Shown here piece after piece: positions 12,205 through 20,024 of a stretch of DNA of 21,308 bases (position 1 is the stretch's first letter; each line of letters opens with the position of its first letter). Where the stretch lies: positions 1 to 21,308 of the forward strand of contig JAWBOW010000011.1 of assembly GCA_038825775.1 (NCBI GenBank), read 5' to 3'. The position numbers and the translations under genes were made by a program. This DNA comes from JAWBOW01 sp038825775. Its GTDB lineage: Archaea > Nanobdellota > Nanobdellia > Woesearchaeales > WAPY01. The notes beneath the pieces were generated by a model, which did no database searches, was not told the origin of the DNA, and saw only the letters and a list, made by a program, of their open reading frames with translations.

Positions 12205-13545
12205 ATGAAAGAAAAAAAGTTTGAAAAAAACAAGAGGAAGAAAGTATTAAAAAAGAAAGCAAGAGTGATTGAAAAAGAAACTCTTAATGAGAAAAAAGAG
12301 ATTAAAAATAGTATTGAGGGCTCAGCGTTAAAGGAAGAAACAGAAAAAAATTTAGAAATAGAGAGAACAAAAAAAGAGGATAATAAAATCAATATTGAAG
12401 ATAAAAAAATCAAAGATGATTATATTTCTGATAATAAAAACAAAATAATAAAAAAAGGAATTTTGTTAGGAATCAAAATTCTTAAAAAACCTAAAAAAAA
12501 GAAAGAAGTAAAGAAAGATATTCTTTATGAGAGAAGGGAAAAGAAAAAAATTGATAAAAGAGAAACAAACATAAGAAAACTATTAAAGAATTACACCCTA
12601 AAAGCAGGAATAGAAGCCGAACCTGAAATAATAAGAAAAAAGATTTTTGATATATCCCTATTTGTAACTGCTTTTATATCAATAATATTACTTTTTAGAT
12701 TAACAAAAACAGGAATCAGTTTTGTTGATGCTGCAAAATTTTTAGTAATCTCTTGGTTTTTAATATTGTTGGCATCAATTGGAATTTGTTGGTTATTATT
12801 TTTCATTTATGTTGATATAAAAATTTATAAGAGAAAAGTAGAAATTGAAAATGTTTTGGCTGACTTCTTACAACTAACATCAGCAAATGTAAGAGCAGGA
12901 ATGCCAATAGATAAAGCACTTTGGTATTCTATAAGACCAAGATTTGGTGTTTTAGCCAAAGAAATGGAAACAGTTGCAAAGGAAACAATGTCAGGAGTTA
13001 GTTTAGAGGAAGCACTTACAAGATTCTCAGAAAAATACGATTCTGCAATACTTAAGAATTCTATTAGTTTGTTAATAGAGGGAATAAATGCGGGAGGAGA
13101 AGTTGGTTATATACTTGACAGAATATCTAACAACATAAAAGAAACATACATTATAAAAAGGGAAATGGCTGCAAATGTAATAACTTATGTAATATTCATA
13201 ACATTTGCTTCAATATTGGCTGCTCCTTTTCTAATGGCCTTATCATACCAATTATTAACCATAATAAATACTCTTGGAGCTCAAATGTCAACCGAGCAAG
13301 TTCCAAACACAATGGGGTTAAGCATATCATTTTCAAATACAGCAATATCTACTTCGGATTTTAAATTGTTCGCAATTCTAGTGCTTTCAATGACGGCAAT
13401 GTTTTCTGCAATGATAATTTCAATAATACAAAAGGGAACGATAAAAGCAGGGCTTAAACTAATACCAACATACATACTCATTTCAATAATATTGTTTTTA
13501 ATCTTAACAAGAATTGTTGCTTCATTCTTTAATAATCTTTTCTAA
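12205..13545 (+). CDS. GspF/TadB-type membrane platform protein with long charged N-terminal tail
   Basis: A second platform protein of 446 residues. The GspF domain (~210-325) contains FLQLTSANVRAGMPIDKAL and LIEGINAGGEVGYILDRI, with membrane segments near 148-165, 178-203, 324-346, 388-408 and 417-440. The first ~145 residues are unusual: a hydrophilic, Lys/Glu-dominated stretch with no predicted fold, which should lie in the cytoplasm and could contact the ATPase or the coiled-coil protein of this locus. The start follows the previous stop by three bases (TAAAAAATG) with no ribosome binding site, so translation is probably coupled. It is the last gene of the plus-strand block and converges on the methyltransferase gene with only six bases between stops. 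Confidence 0.88.
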   Translation: MKEKKFEKNKRKKVLKKKARVIEKETLNEKKEIKNSIEGSALKEETEKNLEIERTKKEDNKINIEDKKIKDDYISDNKNKIIKKGILLGIKILKKPKKKKEVKKDILYERREKKKIDKRETNIRKLLKNYTLKAGIEAEPEIIRKKIFDISLFVTAFISIILLFRLTKTGISFVDAAKFLVISWFLILLASIGICWLLFFIYVDIKIYKRKVEIENVLADFLQLTSANVRAGMPIDKALWYSIRPRFGVLAKEMETVAKETMSGVSLEEALTRFSEKYDSAILKNSISLLIEGINAGGEVGYILDRISNNIKETYIIKREMAANVITYVIFITFASILAAPFLMALSYQLLTIINTLGAQMSTEQVPNTMGLSISFSNTAISTSDFKLFAILVLSMTAMFSAMIISIIQKGTIKAGLKLIPTYILISIILFLILTRIVASFFNNLF

Positions 13546-13551
13546 AAAAAT

Positions 13552-14397
13552 TTAATGCTTAAGCGCCAGCAATGATTGAGTTTCCCTATTTTTAATTATT
13601 TTCTTAAATCCTGCTTCTCTTAAACGTCTTATTGTTTTGCTTTCAAAATTAAGACCCTTTTTTATTCCAGGCCTACCAATATAATGGCACAACCTACCAT
13701 TACTTTTTAGAATCCTATAAAAATCCTTGTATAATTGCTTTGAATAAAGCCCTGGAGCAATCTTTAAAGAAGGTGGATCGTGCATTATAGCATCAAAAGT
13801 TTTATCTTTTGATTTTTTAACAAACGATTCAACAGTATCAAAGATTATTCTTATTTTATTGTTAGAAAACAATTCTTGAGACCAAGGATTAAATTTCATA
13901 AGTTCAATAACATTTCTGTCTTTCTCAACAGTAAAAACTTTAGTAACGTTTTTCTTTCTTGCAATATTTATTGCTGTGTATCCTAAACCAGTGCAAGTAT
14001 CTAAGACAACCCCTTTTGGTTTTAAAAAATTAACAGTTCTTTTTGCATTTTCAAAAGGTTTTGTTTCTTTAAGACAGTGCATTCTTATTCCTGAAATCTC
14101 GAAGGTTGGTGCTTCTTCTGTGGGCAATAATTTGTAAAAAAGTTTTGTCTCGTCTGAAAAAATAGTTATTCTCTTCAAAGAATTATCTTCTAACAAAAAA
14201 CAAAATCTTTTCTCTTCTGAAACACTTCTTATTTGATCAAAAGTCAAAAAATTATTGTTTGGAAAAAAAACCTTATTATCCTTAATTATAACCTCTGATT
14301 CTGAAATTCCCAAGTCAAGAGAAACCTTTAAACAACTCAAATTATTTTTTATTGCTTCTTCTATTTTTTTTATTTGAAAATATGAAAGGACTATCAT
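13552..14397 (-). CDS. Archaeal class I SAM-dependent methyltransferase (COG2521-like)
   Basis: In this 281-residue protein residues ~1-115 form an N-terminal domain. The Rossmann methyltransferase core follows: motif I VVLDTCTGLGYTA (130-142, the SAM-binding glycine loop), an acidic motif II residue in FTVEKD (Glu158), and motif IV FDAIMHDPPSL (201-211). DPPx/NPPx motifs are found in enzymes that methylate amino groups of bases or proteins. The combination resembles a conserved group of archaeal methyltransferases whose substrate is not established, so tRNA, rRNA or protein are all possible. The start at 14397 has no GGTG site; a T/A-rich stretch about 27 bases upstream may be its TATA box. 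It converges with the pilus block and lies downstream of two coiled-coil genes on the same strand. Confidence 0.85.
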   Translation of the reverse strand: MIVLSYFQIKKIEEAIKNNLSCLKVSLDLGISESEVIIKDNKVFFPNNNFLTFDQIRSVSEEKRFCFLLEDNSLKRITIFSDETKLFYKLLPTEEAPTFEISGIRMHCLKETKPFENAKRTVNFLKPKGVVLDTCTGLGYTAINIARKKNVTKVFTVEKDRNVIELMKFNPWSQELFSNNKIRIIFDTVESFVKKSKDKTFDAIMHDPPSLKIAPGLYSKQLYKDFYRILKSNGRLCHYIGRPGIKKGLNFESKTIRRLREAGFKKIIKNRETQSLLALKH

Positions 14398-14438
14398 TAT
14401 AAAAAACTATTAAAATTTAAAATTTAAAAAGTTTTATT

Positions 14439-15083
14439 TTAAAGTTGCCCCTTTTTAAGATTCTTTACGATTGAAGAAAGTTCATTAACGTTTTGAGTAA
14501 ATGCTGGCATTATTTTTTTAAATACTTCTTCCATTGCCTTTATCTCTGTTCCAACATCAAGTATGTGCTGGTCATACTCCCCAACCTTTTCAAGAATTCC
14601 CTTCTGCAATTCAGTATATTGTTGCTTCAAATCATTAAGTTGTTGTTCAATCTTAACTATTCTAGCTTCCATCTTATTCTTCCAATCAATAACCTTGTTT
14701 ATGCTTTCAACCAAATCATTCCATTTTTCATCTATTATTGCCTCTGCTATCTGTTCGATCTTTTCTGTTTCAGAATCTAATATTGTTGGTTGGGCATACT
14801 GCTGATACCCAAACATTCCATAATCGTCTGTGGGTTGTGGTTGTTGAATTTGCTGCTGAAAAACTTGTGGATTTTCAACAGCCATTTGGTTTTGAACATT
14901 AAAGTTCTCTAAAGTAGGAGATTGTTGTAGAGAACTCTTTATGTCTGCTTGGCTTAAAGCATCAAAAATCAATTCAGAATTATAGCCTTCTCTTTGAAGA
15001 ACATCAATTATTTGAGCGTTTGTAAGCCCTTGAGCCCTTAATTGCAAAACCTCGTTTATTGGAGTTATAGAAGTATCGACCAT
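14439..15083 (-). CDS. Conserved-looking protein with UBA-like N-terminus, Gln-rich linker and coiled coil
   Basis: This 214-residue cytoplasmic protein has three parts. Residues ~8-48 form a small helical module (EVLQLRAQGLTNAQIIDVLQ, then REGYNSELIFDAL), reminiscent of UBA/HTH-type three-helix bundles. Residues ~50-102 are a Gln/Pro/Asn/Tyr-rich flexible linker. Residues ~103-210 are a long helical coiled coil. There is no signal peptide and no membrane segment. The ATG at 15083 is preceded by GGTGATTC. The gene lies between another Gln-rich coiled-coil gene and the methyltransferase. I do not recognise a named family; a scaffold or pilus/cytoskeleton-accessory role is possible from layout and location only. 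Confidence 0.75.
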   Translation of the reverse strand: MVDTSITPINEVLQLRAQGLTNAQIIDVLQREGYNSELIFDALSQADIKSSLQQSPTLENFNVQNQMAVENPQVFQQQIQQPQPTDDYGMFGYQQYAQPTILDSETEKIEQIAEAIIDEKWNDLVESINKVIDWKNKMEARIVKIEQQLNDLKQQYTELQKGILEKVGEYDQHILDVGTEIKAMEEVFKKIMPAFTQNVNELSSIVKNLKKGQL

Positions 15084-15091
15084 GAATCACC

Positions 15092-15139
15092 ACTCTTTCA
15101 TATTTTTTATAATCAACTCTTTCATATTTTTTATAATCA
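15092..15139 (-). repeat. Perfect 24-bp tandem duplication carrying a TATA box
   Basis: Positions 15092-15115 and 15116-15139 are identical. Each copy, read on the minus strand, contains TTATAAAAAATATG, a TATA-like element. The proximal copy is centred about 26 bases before the ATG at 15083 and would give a leaderless transcript. The distal copy would start transcription about 24 bases earlier and include the GGTGAT ribosome binding site. Confidence 0.75.
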
Positions 15140-15230
15140 AAATTCTAATAACATTCTTATAATTTATTTTGCACTTTTTAAAATTTTTGTTTTTTTAAGT
15201 TGAAAATAAAAATAATGCAAAAATTTTTGT

Positions 15231-15656
15231 TTATTGCTTTCCAAATTGTTCCCTTATCATTTTCTCAACATCTTCTCTTGTAACAAATTTTAACGGTTCC
15301 CAAAGCTCAATGTATTTTTTTAAAACATTAACATCATCCTTCTTAGCACACAACTTTAATTCTTTAACAATAAGTAATATTCTATCTTTTATTTCATTTA
15401 TCTCATGCTTCATCTCATCTAACTCAGAAGTTATTGTTTTAATCTCAACACTCATTTTCTTATTAAATTCTAGCATGTTTTCTTCTGTTAAGTGCAGCCT
15501 ATTCTGTATTTTTGTGTAACGCTCCTCAAGCATTCTAACCCTTCTGCTAATGTTTGAGAAATCAGGAGCTAAGTTTTGTGGTGTTGCATCTTGTTTTTTA
15601 GGAACTGGTTGTGGTTGTTGTGTTTGAGATTCCTCCTTTTTTTGTATCAAAGCCAT
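15231..15656 (-). CDS. Small coiled-coil protein with Gln/Pro-rich N-terminus
   Basis: This 141-residue protein has a disordered Gln/Pro/Lys N-terminus (1-32), a coiled coil (~33-100) and a short C-terminal module: KYIELWEPLKFVTREDVEKM (114-133). The module resembles a compact motif after a coiled coil in archaeal accessory proteins, but I cannot name the family. The start is firm: GGTGAAAA directly precedes the ATG at 15656. It has no signal peptide or membrane segment. It shares the Gln/Pro-rich plus coiled-coil design with the next gene (14439-15083) and may be its partner. An association with the neighbouring pilus block is possible but not shown. Confidence 0.75.
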   Translation of the reverse strand: MALIQKKEESQTQQPQPVPKKQDATPQNLAPDFSNISRRVRMLEERYTKIQNRLHLTEENMLEFNKKMSVEIKTITSELDEMKHEINEIKDRILLIVKELKLCAKKDDVNVLKKYIELWEPLKFVTREDVEKMIREQFGKQ

Positions 15657-15701
15657 TTTTCACCTTTTTTTATTTTATTTTTTGATTTTATTTTAGTATT
15701 A

Positions 15702-15727
15702 CAAAACTTAAAAAGCTTTGGTAAAAA
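15702..15727 (-). terminator. T-rich terminator after the secreted protein gene
   Basis: Just past the stop codon, the minus strand reads ATTTTTACC, AAAGCTTTTTAAG and TTTTG: three closely spaced T tracts without a clear hairpin. This is the usual form of archaeal intrinsic termination and falls before the promoter region of the next minus-strand gene. Confidence 0.45.
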
Positions 15728-17380
15728 TTATTTTTTGCATTGTTCTTTTAGTGTTTTGTCGCTTTTGTAGTAGAGTTTTATTTTTGGTTTTTGTTCTGAT
15801 TCTAAAGAGCTTATTATTATGTCAGAGTTTTTTGATTCGTCATAAGCTCTAATACTAAAACCATAACCTTTACCCTTTTTAACATAATCTGTAATATCAA
15901 TAACAAAATCCCCAACATTATTAACGAGTTTGGTTTCTATTTTTTCTCCAATTCTTGGTTGTAAGTTCCACTTTATGTTTTTTGGGTTGAAATTGTTTGG
16001 CAACTCGTAAAAGACCAACTCGTTACCATCACTTTTTATTTGCATAGTATTTAATTCTAATAATGCTTTTAACAAATTAGTCCTATTAATCTTTGAAACA
16101 TCCATATAGATATAAGTTCTTAAGATACCGCCATCGTCATTACCGACATGCAAGTCTTTTCTAATGTTAAAGTTAGTGCCTGGGTTTTTAGAACTTACAT
16201 AAAAATCATCCTCAGGATAAATAATTCTTAATTCATAATTTGTTTTGTAGTTTTCATCAATTTTTATTTTTCCTTCAACGCTTCCATTTATTTTGTAATT
16301 ACACTTAAATCTTGGAGCGTCATACTCAACAACAACCCTTAACTCTTTATTTAAAAGCTCACAAGGATCATCAAAAAACTTCTCTAATTCTAATATAATC
16401 TCTTTTTCTTGATTTTTATCTATTTCTTTTTCAGTAATATTTGATGCTTCCTTATAATCTATCTTTCTATTGTTAAATTCTACTGTTATTTTAGTAATCC
16501 TTAGTGGTAATTCTCCAGAATTGGATAATTTAAAAATAAATAAGTTTTTATCTAGAACTTCCAATTTCAAATTTTTTATACTTAAATTATGTTTAGGGTT
16601 AGAACTAACAGTATAAAAGTTAGTTTGAGAAGCTTTAGATATTAGCTCTTTATCACTATACTTCTTTTTAAAAATATGTAACTCGTAACTGTTAGTTTCA
16701 CTTGGAGCAAATACTTTTGTGATTCCTCTAGAACTTGCTATTGCAAAACAAGCTATTCCTACGTCTTCATTACTACATATTAAAGTGGGATTAGAGCTTA
16801 TAATCATAGATGAAGCATTTGGAATTAAACTCATTAATTTTAAACCCTCAAAAGAAGCTTTTGTATCTAAAAATTTTCCATGAGTATTTTCAATTTTTGA
16901 ATCTAAAATTTTTATTAATTCTTTTCTAACTAACTCTAATTGTTCTTTATCCCAAACTATGGGTGGGTCAACAGTTTGACCACCATTAAAATACCAGTCA
17001 CCATTCTGATCATTAAAGAAATTATCTCTAACAAAAGGTTGTGGGCTTGGTTCGGGAAAGAAGTCGTCTCTAAGCACCATTAAATTTCCTTCTCCACTAG
17101 TGTTTATTCTTTCAAAACTTTTAATTAAATCTTCTTTTGAAAAATTACAAACATAATCTCCTTCTTGAATTAAGTTATTATAATTATCCTTTGGTATAAA
17201 ATCTGTAGTTGAAATTTTTATATCAAGTTCGAAGTAGTCATTACTATCACTGAAAAATATTTGTCTTTTTTCATAGGTTTCTCCTAGAACAGAATTGCTT
17301 AAAAACAAAATTACGCCAAAAAATATAATGGCAAATAAAATTTTTCTATTTTTTTTGTTTATAGCATGCTTGCATTTCAT
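15728..17380 (-). CDS. Secreted or surface protein with DNRLRE-like C-terminal domain
   Basis: This 550-residue protein begins with a Sec-type signal peptide: basic residues 1-13, hydrophobic ILFAIIFFGVILFLSNSV, then a probable cleavage VLG/ETYEK near residue 33. The middle is beta-rich and not recognised; it contains several N-x-S/T sequons and a few Cys. Residues ~419-538 resemble the DNRLRE domain of extracellular adhesins and carbohydrate-active proteins: ILRTYIYMDVSKI, then FVIDITDYVKKGKGYGFSI and KPKIKLYY at the end. There is no C-terminal membrane anchor, so it may be secreted or held by other surface proteins. The ATG at 17380 is chosen over the GTG at 17389, since GGTG (17390-17387) is the ribosome binding site. 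It has its own promoter in the short gap downstream of valS. Confidence 0.7.
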   Translation of the reverse strand: MKCKHAINKKNRKILFAIIFFGVILFLSNSVLGETYEKRQIFFSDSNDYFELDIKISTTDFIPKDNYNNLIQEGDYVCNFSKEDLIKSFERINTSGEGNLMVLRDDFFPEPSPQPFVRDNFFNDQNGDWYFNGGQTVDPPIVWDKEQLELVRKELIKILDSKIENTHGKFLDTKASFEGLKLMSLIPNASSMIISSNPTLICSNEDVGIACFAIASSRGITKVFAPSETNSYELHIFKKKYSDKELISKASQTNFYTVSSNPKHNLSIKNLKLEVLDKNLFIFKLSNSGELPLRITKITVEFNNRKIDYKEASNITEKEIDKNQEKEIILELEKFFDDPCELLNKELRVVVEYDAPRFKCNYKINGSVEGKIKIDENYKTNYELRIIYPEDDFYVSSKNPGTNFNIRKDLHVGNDDGGILRTYIYMDVSKINRTNLLKALLELNTMQIKSDGNELVFYELPNNFNPKNIKWNLQPRIGEKIETKLVNNVGDFVIDITDYVKKGKGYGFSIRAYDESKNSDIIISSLESEQKPKIKLYYKSDKTLKEQCKK

Positions 17381-17403
17381 ACTTTTCACCCAAATTATGT
17401 TTT

Positions 17404-17414
17404 TTTTATAAAAA
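17404..17414 (-). promoter_or_regulatory. TATA box for the secreted DNRLRE-like protein gene
   Basis: TTTTTTATAAA on the minus strand is centred about 28 bases before the ATG at 17380, with GGGTGAAAA just before the start codon. The same T-rich stretch probably also serves as the end of the upstream valS transcript. Confidence 0.45.
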
Positions 17415-17446
17415 ATGCTTTTTTATAAACTTTTTGTTTTCTTAAA

Positions 17447-19966
17447 TTATAACTCAAAATCAATTTTTATTTTATTATCTTCTGTAACATACTTGCTTTC
17501 TTTTATATTTTTAAATTCTAATTCTTTAAATCTTGCAGCGGGTTTTATTAATGGCAAATTTTCTTTTAATCTTGTTTTTGTTTTTTCATCACAATCAATA
17601 ATTAATTTTTTGAATTCCTTTGCTAATGACATTTTATTCTCAGATTTGAACTTCCTTATTATTGAAAGAATTTCTAATATTGTTTCAATCTCTTGTTCAA
17701 TTTCTTTAAATTCTAATTCATTAAAGTATTCTGGCCAAGAAGTTAAGTGTATGCTTTCTTTTTTCTCGAATTCTTTATAATATGATTGGTAGATTTCTTC
17801 TGTTATGTGAGGCATTATTGGTGCTAAGAGTTTTAATAAATTTAAAGATGAATTATAAAGTGTTAGGACAGCTGATTTTATTTCTTTTTCAGAATAATTG
17901 TTTTGATTATAAAATCTATCCTTAACTAATTCTAGATAATTATCACAAAAATCATGCCAAAAGAAGTTTTCAACATCAAGTTTTAACCTTACATACTCAT
18001 AGTTTTCTAACGCATTAGTAACATTCTTTATTATTGTATTTAATTTAGTTAAAAGCCACAAATCAATTTTGTTATTTATTTCTTTTATGTTTTTAGATGA
18101 AATTTTTTCAGGCAATGTGTTTAAAGATTTTAGCATCGTTATTATTAGTTTAGAAGCATTCCAAAGTTTTATTTGTAATCTTTGGCCATTTATGAATTCC
18201 TTTTCACTAAACCAAAGATCCTCTCCTAATTTTGAGCTTGAAGCCCAAAATCTTAAACAATCCGCATTATACTTTTCTATTAAAACTTTTGGCTCGATAA
18301 CATTTCCTTTGCTTTTAGACATTTTTTTGCCATGCTTGTCAAGAGCCCAACCATGAATCATTATATTATTCCAAGGTTTTTTTCCCTCATGAAAATACGA
18401 TTTTACTATTGTATTAAAAGCCCAAAAACTTATGATGTCATGACCTTGAGGTCTTAAATCCATTGGAAACATATTTTTAAAGAATTCTTTGTCCTCAACC
18501 CATTTTAGTGCTATTTGAGGTGTTAGTGAAGAAGTTGCCCAAGTATCCAAAACATCCTTTTCAGGAATAAATTCTCTGCAACCACATTTTGGGCATTCTT
18601 TCAAACTTGGTTTTTTTTCTAAAGGATCAACAGGAAGTTCTGAATACTTTGCAACAATTATTTCCTCACAATTCTTACAATACCATACTGGAAAAGGAAC
18701 TCCAAAGAATCTTTGTCTTGAAATACACCAATCCCACTGTAAGCCCTTAATCCAATTTTCAATCCTTGATTTCATATGTGGTGGATGCCATTCTATTGAG
18801 TTGCTTATTTTCAAAAATTCTTCTTTTAAGTCAAGATATTTTATAAACCATTGTTTTGTTATTAAGAACTCTATTTCTGTTCCACACCTTTCATGAACAT
18901 TTACTGTATGAATTATTTTTTTCTGTTCTAAAAGCAAACCTTCATTCTTTAGATCATTAATAATTTTTTCACGAGCTTCTTTTATTGTTAGTCCATTATA
19001 TTTTCCAGCTTTTTCATTTAATCTACCATTTTGACCTATTATTATTTTTAATGGCAAGTTATAGGCCTTCCACCACTCCATATCTGTTTGGTCTCCAAAA
19101 GTGCAGCACATTACAATCCCAGTTCCTTTTTCAATATTTACTCTTGAATCAGCTAATATTGGAACTTCATAATTAAACAAAGGCACTATTGCTTTTTTTC
19201 CTATAAGATCAGAATATCTTTTGTCTTCAGGATGAACAAAAACAGCAACACAAGCAGCTAATAATTCAGGTCTTGTTGTTGCAATAATTATTTTTTTAGT
19301 TTCATCTTCATCCTTTACTTCAAAATAGATATAATTAAAATACGCTTCTATCTGTTTGTCTTCCAACTCAACTTGGGCTATTGCAGTTTGGCATTCAGGA
19401 CACCAAATTGTCGGAGATTCTTTTCTATAAGCTCTTCCTTTATTATAGAGTTCTAAAAAAGAAGTTTGGCTTGTTTTAATACAATAAGAATCTATTGTTC
19501 TATAATTTATGTTCCAATCACAACTAATTCCAATACTTGAAAAATCTTCTTTTAATTCTTTTTCAGCTTCTACTGTTTCCTTTAAACAAATTTTTACAAA
19601 CTCGCTTCTCTTCATTTCTGTTGCTTTTTTACCTATTCTTTTTTCAACAAACCTTTCTGTTGCTAATCCGTTATCATCAAAACCAAAAGGATAAAAGACA
19701 TTAAAGCCCCTCATTCTTTTGTATCTTGCAATTATGTCTGCTTGTGAATAAGAAAAAGCGTGTCCTAAGTGCATTCTTCCAGAAACAGTTGGTGGTGGAG
19801 TGTCTATTGAAAAAACATTTTTTCTTTTAGTATTATTAAAGTTAAATGCGTAAATCTTGTTTTTTTCCCAAAAATCTTGCCACTTCTTTTCACAACTCTT
19901 AGCATTGTATTGTTTTGAAAAGACTTCCTTATTTTCCTTGTTTTCATTATTTTTTCTATTGTTCAT
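17447..19966 (-). CDS. valS: Valyl-tRNA synthetase
   Basis: This 839-residue class Ia synthetase charges tRNA-Val and edits misactivated threonine. Domains in order are: the catalytic fold with TPPPTVSGRMHLGHA (HIGH motif, HLGH 66-69), a CP1 editing domain (~195-345, with ATTRPELL and KGTGIVMCCTFGD), and the second half of the active site with WCISRQRFFGVPFPVWYC. The KMSKS loop GKKMSKSKGN is at 546-555, followed by a helical anticodon-binding domain (~600-760). A zinc site C430-x2-C433 ... C458-x2-C461 and a further CPEC (189-192) are present, as in archaeal ValRS. The bacterial C-terminal coiled-coil arm appears absent, as usual for archaea. There is no GGTG site; a TATA box about 29 bases upstream suggests a leaderless mRNA. 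Confidence 0.97.
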   Translation of the reverse strand: MNNRKNNENKENKEVFSKQYNAKSCEKKWQDFWEKNKIYAFNFNNTKRKNVFSIDTPPPTVSGRMHLGHAFSYSQADIIARYKRMRGFNVFYPFGFDDNGLATERFVEKRIGKKATEMKRSEFVKICLKETVEAEKELKEDFSSIGISCDWNINYRTIDSYCIKTSQTSFLELYNKGRAYRKESPTIWCPECQTAIAQVELEDKQIEAYFNYIYFEVKDEDETKKIIIATTRPELLAACVAVFVHPEDKRYSDLIGKKAIVPLFNYEVPILADSRVNIEKGTGIVMCCTFGDQTDMEWWKAYNLPLKIIIGQNGRLNEKAGKYNGLTIKEAREKIINDLKNEGLLLEQKKIIHTVNVHERCGTEIEFLITKQWFIKYLDLKEEFLKISNSIEWHPPHMKSRIENWIKGLQWDWCISRQRFFGVPFPVWYCKNCEEIIVAKYSELPVDPLEKKPSLKECPKCGCREFIPEKDVLDTWATSSLTPQIALKWVEDKEFFKNMFPMDLRPQGHDIISFWAFNTIVKSYFHEGKKPWNNIMIHGWALDKHGKKMSKSKGNVIEPKVLIEKYNADCLRFWASSSKLGEDLWFSEKEFINGQRLQIKLWNASKLIITMLKSLNTLPEKISSKNIKEINNKIDLWLLTKLNTIIKNVTNALENYEYVRLKLDVENFFWHDFCDNYLELVKDRFYNQNNYSEKEIKSAVLTLYNSSLNLLKLLAPIMPHITEEIYQSYYKEFEKKESIHLTSWPEYFNELEFKEIEQEIETILEILSIIRKFKSENKMSLAKEFKKLIIDCDEKTKTRLKENLPLIKPAARFKELEFKNIKESKYVTEDNKIKIDFEL

Positions 19967-19988
19967 AAGGTGAATGTAAAAAATAATC

Positions 19989-20000
19989 TTTATATAAAAC
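19989..20000 (-). promoter_or_regulatory. TATA box for valS
   Basis: On the minus strand GTTTTATATAAA is a strong archaeal TATA match centred about 29 bases before the ATG at 19966. No ribosome binding site follows, consistent with a transcript starting a few bases before the ATG. Confidence 0.6.
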
Positions 20001-20003
20001 TTA

Positions 20004-20016
20004 CTAAAAAATTTTA
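20004..20016 (-). terminator. Short T-tract terminator after the kinase-fold gene
   Basis: Immediately after the stop codon at 20025 the minus strand contains AAAATTTTTTAG, with six consecutive T residues. It sits between the stop and the valS TATA box. No hairpin was seen. Confidence 0.4.
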
Positions 20017-20024
20017 CTATTCTC

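Noticed and set aside
3364..13545. Archaellum (fla/arl) operon
   Set aside because: There is no FlaH, FlaF/G or FlaD/E homologue recognisable, the platform is split in two, and the subunits are diverse pilins rather than archaellins.
15092..15139. CRISPR array
   Set aside because: There are only two directly abutting 24-bp copies with no spacers, so it is a simple tandem duplication.
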